From CAZFDT01 sp964518335 (lineage in GTDB: Bacteria; Planctomycetota; Phycisphaerae; Phycisphaerales; Phycisphaeraceae): DNA of 64,000 bases. The first letter of the stretch is position 1. Each line of letters begins with the position of its first letter. The notes below the pieces were generated by a model. The model worked only from the letters and a program-made list of their open reading frames with translations, searched no databases and was not told the DNA's origin. The DNA lies in contig CAZFDT010000003.1 of assembly GCA_964518335.1 (NCBI GenBank), positions 1 through 64,000 on the forward strand. The letters run 5' to 3'. Shown here one piece after another: positions 32,651 to 41,609 of this stretch. A program made the translations under genes and the position numbers.

Positions 32651-33409
32651 TCAGGCCGGGAGCGAGGCGAAGAGCGACTCGGTGTGGCGCGGTGAGGCCG
32701 GGGCGGCCACAGCCAGACGAATCGACGGGCGCTGCGACAATTCGCGCATCAGTGCGAACAGCAGCACGCTGATGCCGGTCATCTCGCACCACTCCTCGAC
32801 GGCGACGACCATGTGGTATGCCAGCCCGCCGCGCAGTGTTTGGACCATGCCGCCCACGGCTTCGAGGCCCAACGCGCCACCGATGAACAGCGCCGCGGCG
32901 AGCACGATCCACCGCCGCGTGGACGTGTGCAGCTTCCACAGCAGGGGCAGAAAGCACGCACCCGTGACCAGAACGATCGGCGTGCCGGCCAGCACCCACG
33001 TCCAGCAGCCGCGCAGCGGGCCTTCGAGCTGCAGTTGCCTATGCATGGCGCGGCCCATCGCCTCGTGGAAGGCGAAGGCCTCATCGGCGGCCAGCAGCAC
33101 GAACAGCATCGCCAGCGCGCAGAATCGGCGCGGCGCGCCTCTGGCGATCGAACCTTGTGCCACGGCCACCAGCCCGATCAACGCCGCCGCAGCCAGCAGT
33201 TGCAGGCTCGAATACACCGCCGGGAGCGTTCGCTCCGCGTCGATGTTCGCCACGCCATACAGCCACAGCAGCCATCCCGGCGTGCCCAGAAACTTGAACC
33301 CGCCCAGCACCGCCAGCGACAGCATCACCAGCAGCGTGTTGACGCCCATGAGCGTCAGCAGGGTCCGTCGTGGATCGACTCGAAGCTCAACGTCGCGTCC
33401 GTTCGGCAT
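32651..33409 (-). CDS. Hypothetical six- to seven-helix membrane protein
   Basis: 252 residues with hydrophobic segments at about 16-38, 65-85, 98-115, 135-158, 168-188 and 210-225. The soluble loops contain A-A-D-E-A-F-A-F-H-E near residue 110 and a second acidic motif V-E-E-W-C-E-M near 207; paired E/H motifs inside helices hint at metal or lipid chemistry, but I do not recognise a family. It is transcribed in the same direction as the GT2 gene, 122 bases before it. Confidence 0.7.
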   Translation of the reverse strand: MPNGRDVELRVDPRRTLLTLMGVNTLLVMLSLAVLGGFKFLGTPGWLLWLYGVANIDAERTLPAVYSSLQLLAAAALIGLVAVAQGSIARGAPRRFCALAMLFVLLAADEAFAFHEAMGRAMHRQLQLEGPLRGCWTWVLAGTPIVLVTGACFLPLLWKLHTSTRRWIVLAAALFIGGALGLEAVGGMVQTLRGGLAYHMVVAVEEWCEMTGISVLLFALMRELSQRPSIRLAVAAPASPRHTESLFASLPA

Positions 33410-33545
33410 GCCGTGCCTCGCTCGTGGAAAAAGTCACCCGTGAACTCGACAGACATCGGCTACACGGCGCGGTGGACTTGGCGATGCAAGCCGGCGGCGT
33501 CCACAGGTGGGCCATCTGCAACGTCTGTGCGGTGCATGCGTCCGG

Positions 33546-33986
33546 TTATGCGGACCTTCGCACCGTCACCTCGCACAGCGGCGTCGAGCGCGTCGGCTCA
33601 CGCAGGAGCTCGTCGATGGTCGTGTCACCGAAGGCTCGTTCGATAGACGCCAGGGCGTCGTCGAGCTTGCGATGCAGCGGGCAGAGGCGTGTGCCGTGCG
33701 ACTTGAGGCCCAGAGGACAGGTGTCGATGCGCTGCAGCGGATCGACGGCGTTGATGACTCTGAGGATGGTGAGCTTGTTGGGCTTGATCGCCAGTGACCA
33801 CCCGCCGCCCAGCCCGCGCTGCGACTGGAGCACATCCGCGCGGCCCAGGGCCTGGAGCACCTTGGACAGATAGCCCGCCGGCACGCGGGTGAGGTCGGCG
33901 ATCTGCCGCGTGGTCAGGGCCTCGGGATGTTTCTGGGCCAGCGACACGACGGCGCGGAGGGCGTATTCGGCGGTTTGGGAAAACAT
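33546..33986 (-). CDS. Rrf2-family transcriptional regulator (NsrR-like)
   Basis: 146 residues from ATG 33986. The winged-helix domain has T-A-E-Y-A-L-R-A near residue 5, Q-I-A-D-L-T-R-V-P-A-G-Y-L-S-K-V-L and the wing Q-R-G-L-G-G-G. Rrf2 regulators of the NsrR type bind an Fe-S cluster through three Cys; here Cys90 and Cys102 are present and a third at 138, but the middle Cys of the usual C-x5-C-x5-C spacing is missing (S-H at 96-97). It is divergent from the nitric oxide reductase gene and probably represses it until NO damages the cluster. Confidence 0.9.
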   Translation of the reverse strand: MFSQTAEYALRAVVSLAQKHPEALTTRQIADLTRVPAGYLSKVLQALGRADVLQSQRGLGGGWSLAIKPNKLTILRVINAVDPLQRIDTCPLGLKSHGTRLCPLHRKLDDALASIERAFGDTTIDELLREPTRSTPLCEVTVRRSA

Positions 33987-34026
33987 GGTGCTGCTCCTGT
34001 GCGTAGGGCGATCCACAAATCATACC

Positions 34027-34054
34027 TTGACATCCAAATAATGCTCGCTATCCT
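34027..34054 (+). promoter_or_regulatory. Promoter of the nitric-oxide defence operon
   Basis: TTGACA (34027-34032), 16-base spacer, TATCCT (34049-34054). Transcription would start about 55 bases before the qNor ATG. Confidence 0.6.
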
Positions 34055-34078
34055 GTCGATGGCAGTAGTGGACAAAGA

Positions 34079-34094
34079 CATCCAATTTTGGATG
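34079..34094 (+). promoter_or_regulatory. Palindromic operator, probably for the Rrf2 regulator
   Basis: CATCCAA-TT-TTGGATG is a perfect 7-2-7 palindrome located about 20 bases downstream of the predicted transcription start. An extra half-site ACATCCAAA overlaps the -35 box at 34030-34038. Size and A/T-centred dyad fit Rrf2/NsrR operators. Confidence 0.6.
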
Positions 34095-34116
34095 CCTCAC
34101 GAAGGGAACCCCGCTC

Positions 34117-36456
34117 ATGCGTTACACCCGTCACTGGATCGCCCTGGGCCTCGTGCTGGCCGGCTCGTTCGCCCTGCTGGGCTGGTTCGGCCGCGAAATC
34201 TACCGCAAGGCCCCGCCCATACCCGACCGGGTGGTGACGCCCGACGGCACCGTCCTGTTCACCGGCGAGGACATCCGCGACGGCCAGAACGTGTGGCAGT
34301 CCATCGGCGGCCAGCAGATCGGCAGCGTGTGGGGCCACGGCGCCTACGTCGCTCCCGACTGGTCGGCCGACTGGCTCCACCGCGAGGCGACCTGGCTGCT
34401 GGAGCGTTGGGCGCAGAAGCAGGGCGCGTCCTTCGCCGAGCTGGATGTGGCCGTTCAGGACGTGCTTCGTGGACAGCTGCAGCGAGAGATGCGAACCAAC
34501 GCCTACGACGAGGCGACGCGCACGCTGACCGTGTCGGCCGATCGCGCCGCGGCGATCGACGCGGTGGGGCGGTACTACGCCGCGATTTTCGGGGATGCGG
34601 AAACCCTGCCCCCCGATGTCGCCACCATCGCCGACGGGCAGCGCACGCCTGATGAGCTGCGCGACGCCTACGCCATCGCCCGCCTGACTGTCCGCGATCC
34701 CCAGCGGCAGGATCAGATGAACGCGTTCTTCTTCTGGGCGTCTTGGGCCTGCGCCACCGAGCGGCCCGGACAGGCCGGCCCCAACGCCATCACCTACACC
34801 AACAACTGGCCCGCCGAGCCGCTCATCGGCAATCGCCCGGCGGGGGCGGTGATGCTCTGGTCGATCGTCAGCGTGGTGCTGCTGTTGGCCGGCATCGGCG
34901 TCATGGCGTGGTACCACGGCGTGCTCAAGAGCCGCGAGCCGATGCCCCCCGCGTATCCCGAGCGCGATCCGATCCTGGGGCTCAAGCTCACGCCTTCGAT
35001 GCGGGCCACGCTCAAGTATTTCTGGGTCGTCGTCGCCCTGTTCCTCCTCCAGCTTGTGTTCGGCGTCATCGTTGCCCACTACGGCGTCGAGGGCCAGTCG
35101 TTCTATGGCTTCCCGCTCGCCGAGTACCTGCCTTACTCGGTCGCCCGCACGTGGCACATTCAACTGGCGATCTTCTGGATCGCCACGGCCTGGCTGGCGA
35201 CGGGCCTGTTCGTCGCCCCCGCCGTGTCGGGACACGAGCCACGCTTCCAGCGCTTCGGCGTCAACTTCCTGTTCACCGCGCTGGTCGTGGTCGTCGTCGG
35301 CACGCTCTGGGGCACGTGGTACTCGACGCGGCAGCAGATGAGCCTGGGCGCCAGCTTCTGGTTCGGCCACCAGGGCTACGAGTACGTCGATCTGGGACGG
35401 TTCTGGCAGATTCTGCTTTTCGTCGGGCTGGCCTTGTGGATGGTGCTCATGGTCCGGGCGCTGTGGCCGGTGCTGGTCAAGCGCAGCGAGCAACGGCCGC
35501 TGCTGGGTCTGTTCGTACTGGCGTCGGCGGCGATCGGGCTGTTCTACGCGGCGGGCTTCATGTGGGGTCAGCGCACGCACCTGGCCGTCGCCGAATATTG
35601 GCGCTGGTGGGTCATCCACCTGTGGGTCGAGGGCTTCTTCGAGGTCTTCGCCACCGTGGCCATGGCGTTCATCTTCCATCGCATGGGTTTGATTCGCGTG
35701 GGCACCGCCACCGCGGGCGTCCTCTTCTCCACGACCGTGTTCCTCTCCGGCGGCATCGTCGGCACATTCCATCACCTCTACTTCACCGGCACACCCACGT
35801 CGGTCATGGCCCTGGGCGCGACGTTCAGCGCCATGGAGGTCGTGCCCCTGACGCTGATGGGCCTGGAAGCGGTGGAGACGCTGCACTTATCCCGCGTCAA
35901 GCCGTGGGTCGCCGGTTACAAGTGGGCCTTGTATTTCTTCCTGGGCGTGGCGTTCTGGAACGTCGTCGGGGCGGGGCTGTTCGGCTTCCTCATCAATCCG
36001 CCGATCGCGCTGTACTACATGCAGGGGCTCAACACCACGCCCGTCCACGCCCACACCGCGCTGTTCGGCGTCTACGGCCTGCTGGGCCTGGGCCTCATGC
36101 TCTTCTGCCTCAAGGCCATGGCCCCGCAACTGGCGTGGAAGACCGGTCCGCTGGCGTTCGCCTTCTGGGCGATGAACATCGGCCTGTCCCTCATGGTCGT
36201 GCTCAGCCTTCTGCCCATCGGCATCCTGCAGACGCTGGCCAGCACCGAGCACGGCCTGTGGTTCGCACGCTCGGCCGAGTTCATGCAGGCCCCGATCATG
36301 GACACGCTCCGCTGGCTGCGTGCGATCGGCGACACGGTCTTCATCGTCGGAGCCCTGGCGCTGGCCTGGTTCGTGCTGGGCCTGAAGACCGGTTGGTCGA
36401 TTCAGCGCGAGCCCGCCGTCGATGCGACGCCGGCCGTCCTGTTCCCCACCCGGTGA
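34117..36456 (+). CDS. norZ: Quinol-dependent nitric oxide reductase (qNor)
   Basis: 779 residues, about 14 helices. An extra N-terminal helix and periplasmic domain (residues 30-240, with F-T-G-E-D-I-R-D-G-Q-N-V-W) fused to the NorB core is the single-subunit quinol-oxidising form. Core His ligands appear in H-I-Q-L-A-I-F-W near residue 347, W-W-V-I-H-L-W-V-E-G-F-F-E-V near 500 and H-H-L-Y-F-T-G near 550. It reduces 2 NO to N2O in the membrane. Heme-copper family signatures are intact. Followed by hemerythrin and RIC genes, it forms a NO-detoxification operon under the Rrf2 regulator. Confidence 0.95.
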   Translation: MRYTRHWIALGLVLAGSFALLGWFGREIYRKAPPIPDRVVTPDGTVLFTGEDIRDGQNVWQSIGGQQIGSVWGHGAYVAPDWSADWLHREATWLLERWAQKQGASFAELDVAVQDVLRGQLQREMRTNAYDEATRTLTVSADRAAAIDAVGRYYAAIFGDAETLPPDVATIADGQRTPDELRDAYAIARLTVRDPQRQDQMNAFFFWASWACATERPGQAGPNAITYTNNWPAEPLIGNRPAGAVMLWSIVSVVLLLAGIGVMAWYHGVLKSREPMPPAYPERDPILGLKLTPSMRATLKYFWVVVALFLLQLVFGVIVAHYGVEGQSFYGFPLAEYLPYSVARTWHIQLAIFWIATAWLATGLFVAPAVSGHEPRFQRFGVNFLFTALVVVVVGTLWGTWYSTRQQMSLGASFWFGHQGYEYVDLGRFWQILLFVGLALWMVLMVRALWPVLVKRSEQRPLLGLFVLASAAIGLFYAAGFMWGQRTHLAVAEYWRWWVIHLWVEGFFEVFATVAMAFIFHRMGLIRVGTATAGVLFSTTVFLSGGIVGTFHHLYFTGTPTSVMALGATFSAMEVVPLTLMGLEAVETLHLSRVKPWVAGYKWALYFFLGVAFWNVVGAGLFGFLINPPIALYYMQGLNTTPVHAHTALFGVYGLLGLGLMLFCLKAMAPQLAWKTGPLAFAFWAMNIGLSLMVVLSLLPIGILQTLASTEHGLWFARSAEFMQAPIMDTLRWLRAIGDTVFIVGALALAWFVLGLKTGWSIQREPAVDATPAVLFPTR

Positions 36457-36475
36457 ACTCACAAGGAGAAGATCC

Positions 36476-37096
36476 ATGCCCGTGCTGATCGGCGACACCC
36501 CGCAGGCCGGATTCGGCGAGCCGCTGCGTTTGATGAGCGACTGTCATCGCCGCGTGGAGAAGTTCCTGGGTGTGCTGGTTCGGATCGCGGTGGAGCGGCA
36601 GGGCGGCCCGCTCGACGCCGAGCATCGCACCGCATTGGAGGCGGCGCTGCGTTACTTCCGCAATGCCGCGCCGTGGCACACGCAGGACGAGGAGGTCTCG
36701 CTGTTCCCGCGGATGCGTCGCTGCAGTGACCCGAGGGCGAGGCAGGCGATGGCGCAGATCGACGCGCTGGAGGCCGATCACGCCGCCGCCGCGCCGCTGC
36801 ACGACGGAGTGGAGCGGCTGGGACGGCGGTGGCTCGATCGCGGCCGGCTGAGCCCGGACGACGCTGCGCGTCTGTCGCACCTGTTGGATGAACTGCGGGC
36901 CACCTACGTCCGCCACATTGCCGTGGAGGACACCGAGGTGTTCCCCTTGGCCGGGCAAGTACTCTCGGACGCCGCCCTTCGCGCCGTGGGGCGCGAAATG
37001 GCCGATCGTCGCGGCGTCGATCCCGACCTGCCCCCGCGGCGGTGCAGGCATCGTTCAACCACGCCAGGAGCCGAATCGGCTCAGAAAGGATCATGA
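36476..37096 (+). CDS. Hemerythrin-like HHE protein
   Basis: 206 residues from ATG 36476, with AAGGAG 5 bases upstream. Four-helix HHE ligand pattern: H in M-S-D-C-H-R-R, H in A-P-W-H-T-Q-D-E-E, H in L-E-A-D-H-A-A-A and H/E in Y-V-R-H-I-A-V-E-D-T-E. It should carry a di-iron centre. In NO-linked operons such proteins bind or deliver O2/NO or protect iron centres; the exact role is inferred. It lies 19 bases after qNor and 2 bases before RIC. Confidence 0.9.
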   Translation: MPVLIGDTPQAGFGEPLRLMSDCHRRVEKFLGVLVRIAVERQGGPLDAEHRTALEAALRYFRNAAPWHTQDEEVSLFPRMRRCSDPRARQAMAQIDALEADHAAAAPLHDGVERLGRRWLDRGRLSPDDAARLSHLLDELRATYVRHIAVEDTEVFPLAGQVLSDAALRAVGREMADRRGVDPDLPPRRCRHRSTTPGAESAQKGS

Positions 37097-37098
37097 TC

Positions 37099-37836
37099 AT
37101 GACTGCCACCCTCGGAATTGACATTAGCACCACCGTCGGCCAGCTTGTCGCCGATCGCCCCTCGCGGTCGCGCGTGTTCGAAAATCTGGGCATCGACTTC
37201 TGCTGCGGCGGGCGCAAAACGCTGGCCGAGGCGTGCGCCGCACGCGGGCTGGACGCCAGCACAGTGCTGACCGTCCTGCTGGCGGCGGAGATGACCGGCT
37301 CGCCTTCGACCGCCACCGACTGGACCGCTGCCACGCTCACCTCGTTGTGCGATCACATCGAGCAGACACACCACGCGTACCTTCGCGCCGAGTTGCCCCG
37401 CCTGACGGCGATGATCGAGAAGGTGGCGGCGACGCACAGCGACAAGGACGGCCGCCTGCCCGCGCTGGCGGGCGTGTTCGCCGGATTCGTCGCCGAGTTG
37501 GCCTCGCACATGGTCAAGGAGGAGCAGATTCTCTTCCCGATGGTGCGCAAGCTGGAGGCGTCGGACGAGCCGGTGCAGTTCCACTGCGGGACGTTGCGGA
37601 ATCCGATCGCGGTGATGGAGCACGAGCACGACGACGCCGGGGCTGCGCTGGCGCGTATGCGCGAGTTGACGGACGAGTACGTGCCGCCGGCGGAGGCGTG
37701 CAACACGTGGCGGGCGATGCTCGACGGCCTGCACGAGCTCGAGGCCGACATGCATCAGCACGTTCACAAGGAGAACAACATCCTCTTCCCCCGTGCGGTG
37801 GAGTTGGAGAACGCGCGTCAGGCGGTGCTCACTTGA
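37099..37836 (+). CDS. ric: Iron-sulfur cluster repair di-iron protein (RIC; YtfE/ScdA)
   Basis: 245 residues from ATG 37099; AGAAAGGA is 8 bases upstream (the ATG at 37093 is too close). The N-terminal ScdA domain has D-F-C-C-G-G with the Cys pair near residue 35, followed by a hemerythrin-like domain with His in E-Q-T-H-H-A-Y, S-H-M-V-K-E-E, M-E-H-E-H-D-D and H-V-H-K-E-N-N. RIC proteins restore Fe-S clusters after NO or oxidative damage. It completes the Rrf2-qNor-hemerythrin-RIC set. Confidence 0.95.
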   Translation: MTATLGIDISTTVGQLVADRPSRSRVFENLGIDFCCGGRKTLAEACAARGLDASTVLTVLLAAEMTGSPSTATDWTAATLTSLCDHIEQTHHAYLRAELPRLTAMIEKVAATHSDKDGRLPALAGVFAGFVAELASHMVKEEQILFPMVRKLEASDEPVQFHCGTLRNPIAVMEHEHDDAGAALARMRELTDEYVPPAEACNTWRAMLDGLHELEADMHQHVHKENNILFPRAVELENARQAVLT

Positions 37837-38602
37837 GAGCGCGACATCGCTGGACAAACGCCTCGTACTGCTCGGGCGTGTCGATCCCCGCGCCGGGCAG
37901 GACACCCGCAAGGGCGGCGACGAGCTTGATGCGGTAGCCGTGCTCCAGCACGCGGAGCTGTTCGAGCTTCTCGGCGTGCTCCAGCGGCGTGGGCGTCAGT
38001 GACGGGTAGGCCAGCAGAAAGTCGCGGCGATAGGCGTACAGGCCCGGGTGCCTGTAAATCGTCGGGCTGCACCGATCCCGGTCGTAGGGGATGAGCGAAC
38101 GCGAGAAGTAAATCGCGCGGTCGTGGATGTCCTTGACGACCTTGACGATGTTGGGATTGGCAGGGTCTTCGTCGGGCCCGAACGGGGCGTAAAGCGTCGC
38201 CATGTCGGCGTCGGCGTCAGCGGCCAAACCGTCGATCAGGGCGTCGATGGCGCGCGGGTCGATCTCCGGCTCGTCGCCCTGGACGTTGACGACAAGGTCG
38301 GGCGTCGGGTGTCGAGCGTCGGAAACGTCGCGTGTCGGGAAGAGCACCTGGAAAGCTTCGGCGAGGCGCGAGGTGCCGTTGGCGTGCTCGCCGGTCATGA
38401 CCGCTTCGCCGCCGAAGGCACGCACCGCGTCGAAGATGCGCTGGTCATCGGTTGCCACGACGACGCGATCGACGCGCGTGGCACGGCGGGCGTTCTCGAC
38501 CACATGTTGAATCAGGGGTTTGCCGGTGCGGTTGGCCAGCGGTTTGGCGGGAAATCGGACACTGGCGTAACGGGCGGGAATGATGGCGATGGCGGCGGGC
38601 AT
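37829..38602 (-). CDS. kdsB: 3-deoxy-manno-octulosonate cytidylyltransferase
   Basis: 257 residues. The nucleotide motif I-P-A-R-Y-A-S-x-R-F-P-x-K-P-L is at residues 8-22, with later N-V-Q-G-D-E-P near 105 and the G-I-D-T-P-E near the C-terminus. It activates Kdo with CTP for the LPS inner core, in line with the LPS permeases at 27-30 kb. The 3' end overlaps ric by 8 bases (convergent). It starts 3 bases after the TPR-protein stop, so the two are co-transcribed. Confidence 0.95.
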   Translation of the reverse strand: MPAAIAIIPARYASVRFPAKPLANRTGKPLIQHVVENARRATRVDRVVVATDDQRIFDAVRAFGGEAVMTGEHANGTSRLAEAFQVLFPTRDVSDARHPTPDLVVNVQGDEPEIDPRAIDALIDGLAADADADMATLYAPFGPDEDPANPNIVKVVKDIHDRAIYFSRSLIPYDRDRCSPTIYRHPGLYAYRRDFLLAYPSLTPTPLEHAEKLEQLRVLEHGYRIKLVAALAGVLPGAGIDTPEQYEAFVQRCRALK

Positions 38603-38605
38603 CCA

Positions 38606-40120
38606 TCATCCAATCTTCGACAACTCGTCGGCGAATGCGCGGATCTTATCGACGCGCTCGCGGATGTCCTTGTAGTTGATGTCGGTCTGCAGCACCTGCG
38701 AGCCGACCTTCTGCGCTTCCTTGGCCTGGTCCAGAGAATTGGTGCGTCGGGCGCCAGCCTCCAGCGCATCCATGAGCAGGTAGCGCAGCTCCTTGCCCAG
38801 CTTGTCGTCGGTCAGCGGGTGGGCGTCAATGCCCTGGCGCAGCGTGTCGATCGCCTCCTCGTGCCAGCCCCGGTGGATGTAGCAGCGGCCCAGGTATTCG
38901 TGGGCCGCGGCGCGGTTCTTCGGATCGCTCTTGGCCTGCTGAAACGCGCTGATCGCGTCGTCGATGCGACCGGCCGCATACAGACGAAGCCCCAGTTGGA
39001 ACCGCAGGCTCATATCCGTCGGGTAGTTCTTCACCCGGTCCGTGAACTCGTTGAGCTCGAAGGCGATCTGCTTCTTCACTGACTCGGTGAATTTGTGCTT
39101 GAGATCGGTGTCGTCCGGGTTCTGCTGCACCTTGGCCCGCAGCGAACGCAGGTAGCGGGCGATCTGCCGCATCTCGATATCGCCCTTGCGCACGCGGAAG
39201 CGGTATTGTCCCGTGCTTTCCCAGGCGTCGTGGAGCAGCTTGATCGCTTCCTTCTCGCTCTCGTTGCTCTGCTTCTGCACCAGGGCATCGACGAGCTTCT
39301 GCATCTTGTCGAGGTCCTGCGGATCTTCCTCGAGCTCGGCGCGACGGCGCGCGATCATTCGGTCCTTGGCGTCCTCGGTCTTGTCGATGCGGTGTTCTTC
39401 CTGGCGGGCCAGGGCTTCTTCCTCGCCCCCCTTGATCGACTCGCGCGAGGCTTCGCCGTACTTGCCCTTCTTCATCGTGTTTTCGGCTTCGAGATCCTTG
39501 AGCTGCTGCATGAGCTGGCTGTTGCCCGGGTCCTGCTGCAGCGCGTGCCGGCAGGCCTCCACGGCCTTGTCGTACGCCCCCACCGCCGCGAACAGGTCCG
39601 TCAGCGTCAGGTACACCTTCTTGTCCGCCTTGGTCTGCTGGTTCCAGTCCAGGGCGATCGTGCCGATCCACAGCGCGACCTCGCCGATGTTGATGTCCTG
39701 CCCGACGGCTTCGTCGGCTTCAACGCAGCGCTTCATGAACTCGGTCATCAGCCCCACGTCGGTGGGATTCTTGGCCAGCAGCGTCTCGGCGTGGAGCATC
39801 TTGTCGATGGGGTCTTTGCCGCCGCCCTTGAGCTTCTCGGCAATGCCCGCCGGTTTGCCGCCGCCGACCTTGCGACGCTTGGCCACGTCGTAGAGCGCCT
39901 CGTGCTTGCCGATGTTGTCCGGGTCGTGCCGCAGACCGTTGATGTAGCAGTCGATGGCGTAGTCGTAATTGCGCGTGTCGGCGACGGTCTGGGCGTGCTC
40001 GAAGAAGCGCTGGGCCTTGCGCTGGTCGCGCTTGAACCCGTCGTCGCCGGCGTCGGCGATGCCCGACGCGCCGCCTCCGCCGCCGCCCTTACCGCTGCTG
40101 GATCGTTTGAAGAATGCCAA
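38606..40120 (-). CDS. Cytosolic tetratricopeptide-repeat protein
   Basis: 504 residues. A poly-Gly linker lies near residues 12-17, then a TPR-like pair at about 35-75 (A-x8-D-Y-A-I-D-x4-G-L) and another block at about 145-200 (A-V-G-A-Y-D-K-A-V-E-A-C-x-H-A-L). The middle 200-290 is a highly charged coiled coil, and a third TPR block is at about 375-460. No signal or membrane segment is evident. It probably scaffolds a protein complex; partners are unknown. It directly precedes kdsB. Confidence 0.85.
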   Translation of the reverse strand: MAFFKRSSSGKGGGGGGASGIADAGDDGFKRDQRKAQRFFEHAQTVADTRNYDYAIDCYINGLRHDPDNIGKHEALYDVAKRRKVGGGKPAGIAEKLKGGGKDPIDKMLHAETLLAKNPTDVGLMTEFMKRCVEADEAVGQDINIGEVALWIGTIALDWNQQTKADKKVYLTLTDLFAAVGAYDKAVEACRHALQQDPGNSQLMQQLKDLEAENTMKKGKYGEASRESIKGGEEEALARQEEHRIDKTEDAKDRMIARRRAELEEDPQDLDKMQKLVDALVQKQSNESEKEAIKLLHDAWESTGQYRFRVRKGDIEMRQIARYLRSLRAKVQQNPDDTDLKHKFTESVKKQIAFELNEFTDRVKNYPTDMSLRFQLGLRLYAAGRIDDAISAFQQAKSDPKNRAAAHEYLGRCYIHRGWHEEAIDTLRQGIDAHPLTDDKLGKELRYLLMDALEAGARRTNSLDQAKEAQKVGSQVLQTDINYKDIRERVDKIRAFADELSKIG

Positions 40121-40270
40121 GGCTCGTACCTGTGGTGCCTCCGCCGCGTGGGGGGGTGGCGGGCGACACGGCCAACCGGGAAACCCCTAATCTAAGTCAC
40201 ACGCCGGGGTTGTCAACCATCGCCCCCGGTCGTATCGTCTGCCCATCTCTCCCTACGCAGGAGTCGTTGC

Positions 40271-40555
40271 ATGGTCACCGTCGGGATGAACTACCAGGTC
40301 TTGCCCGGCAAGGGCGAAACCTTCGAGCAGGTCTTCAAGGCCGTCCTCGACGTCATGGGGCAGATGCCCGGCCACACCCGGTCGAGCCTCTACCGCGACG
40401 TCTTCGACCCGACCCGCTATGTCATCATATCCGACTGGTCCGACCGCGCGGCCTTCGACGCCTTCATTCGCAGCGATCAGTTCAGAAACGTCGCCAACTG
40501 GGGCAAGGAGCAGATCCTCGCCGGCCGCCCCCAGCACACCTACTACGAACACTAA
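40271..40555 (+). CDS. Antibiotic-biosynthesis-monooxygenase (ABM) fold protein
   Basis: 94 residues with GCAGGAG before the ATG. The ferredoxin-like ABM/EthD pattern is visible: beta strand M-V-T-V-G-M-N-Y-Q-V, then the helix with F-E-x-V-F, G-H-T-R-S-S-L-Y and Y-V-I-I-S-D-W-S-D-R-A-A-F. Members range from heme-degrading oxygenases to quinol monooxygenases. The heme-binding Asn/His cannot be confirmed. It lies 33 bases before dapB. Confidence 0.8.
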   Translation: MVTVGMNYQVLPGKGETFEQVFKAVLDVMGQMPGHTRSSLYRDVFDPTRYVIISDWSDRAAFDAFIRSDQFRNVANWGKEQILAGRPQHTYYEH

Positions 40556-40588
40556 CTCACGCAAAACCCCTCGCGGGCCATCGTTGCC

Positions 40589-41395
40589 ATGCCCATCTCC
40601 GCCATCACCCTCGCCATCTTCGGCGCCGCCGGCCGCATGGGCCAGCGCCTCGTCGCCCTCGCCGCCGAGGACCCCCAGCTCAAGGTCGTCGCCGCCATCG
40701 ACCGCCCCGACCACCCCCGCCGTGGCGACGACATCGGCGCCGTCGCCGGCATCGCCCCGCTTGGCGTGGCCCTCGCCGACGCGCTGACCCTCAGGCCCGA
40801 CGTCATCATCGACTTCAGCCACGCCGCCGCCCTGCACGCCACCGTCCAGGTCGCCCTGACCCATCGCTGTGCCCTGGTCGTGGGCACGACCGGCCTCGGC
40901 GCCGAGCACCTGGCCCAACTCGATCACGCCGCCCACCTCGTCCCCGTCCTGCAGGCGACCAACTTCAGCCTCGTCGTCAACGTCCTCAACAAGCTCGCCG
41001 CCGACGCCGCACGCCTGCTCGGGCCCGATTACGACATCGAGATCCTCGAAGCCCACCATCGCTTCAAGAAGGACGCCCCCTCCGGCACCGCCGTCACCCT
41101 CGCCCGCGTCATCTGCGACGCCACCAGCCGCAACTTCGACCGCGACGTCGTCTTCTCCCGCTACGGCGACGACGCACCCCGCCTGCCCAACCAGATCACC
41201 GTCCAGACCCTGCGCATCGGCGACCACCCCGGCGAACACACCGCCTACTTCGCCGCCCTGGGCGAACGCCTCGAAATCAAGCACGTCTCGACCACCCGCG
41301 ACAGCTACGCCCGCGGCGCCCTCCGCGCCGCCGCCTGGCTGGCCCCCCGCAAACCCGCGCGCTATACTATGGCCGACGTCCTGGGCCTGCACTGA
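40589..41395 (+). CDS. dapB: 4-hydroxy-tetrahydrodipicolinate reductase
   Basis: 268 residues. Rossmann motif I-F-G-A-A-G-R-M-G-Q at residues 9-18, substrate motif E-A-H-H-R-F-K-K-D-A-P-S-G-T-A near 152-166 including catalytic His and Lys. It catalyses the second step of diaminopimelate/lysine synthesis and so feeds peptidoglycan synthesis. Length is typical. The 3' side is a long repeat-rich region. Confidence 0.95.
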   Translation: MPISAITLAIFGAAGRMGQRLVALAAEDPQLKVVAAIDRPDHPRRGDDIGAVAGIAPLGVALADALTLRPDVIIDFSHAAALHATVQVALTHRCALVVGTTGLGAEHLAQLDHAAHLVPVLQATNFSLVVNVLNKLAADAARLLGPDYDIEILEAHHRFKKDAPSGTAVTLARVICDATSRNFDRDVVFSRYGDDAPRLPNQITVQTLRIGDHPGEHTAYFAALGERLEIKHVSTTRDSYARGALRAAAWLAPRKPARYTMADVLGLH

Positions 41396-41435
41396 CCCCC
41401 CGGCCCGCGTTCTCCACATCCCATCCACACCGGCC

Positions 41436-41476
41436 GTTAATCGGAATCACTGGGTTTTCACCTTCACCACACGATG
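41436..41476 (-). repeat. 40-nt dispersed repeat, copy 2
   Basis: On the minus strand: TGGTGAAGGTGAAAA, then CCCAGTGATTCCGA and TTAAC, matching 26884-26924. It starts 40 bases after the dapB stop. Confidence 0.6.
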
Positions 41477-41582
41477 CCCCCGCCAATCCGGCAGGGGGAC
41501 CTCCTGGGGCATGGCTGATGGCTGATGGCTGATGGATGATGTGAAGCAGCCGACCGCTGGTGTCTGGTGTCTGGTGTCTGAC

Positions 41583-41609
41583 ATTTTGCCCTTTGCCCTT
41601 TGCATTGTG
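41583..41609 (+). repeat. Lone copy of the arm repeat bounding the four-helix gene
   Basis: ACATTTTGCCCTTTGCCC then TTTGCATTGTGCC. No partner arm or four-helix gene is seen nearby. Confidence 0.5.
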
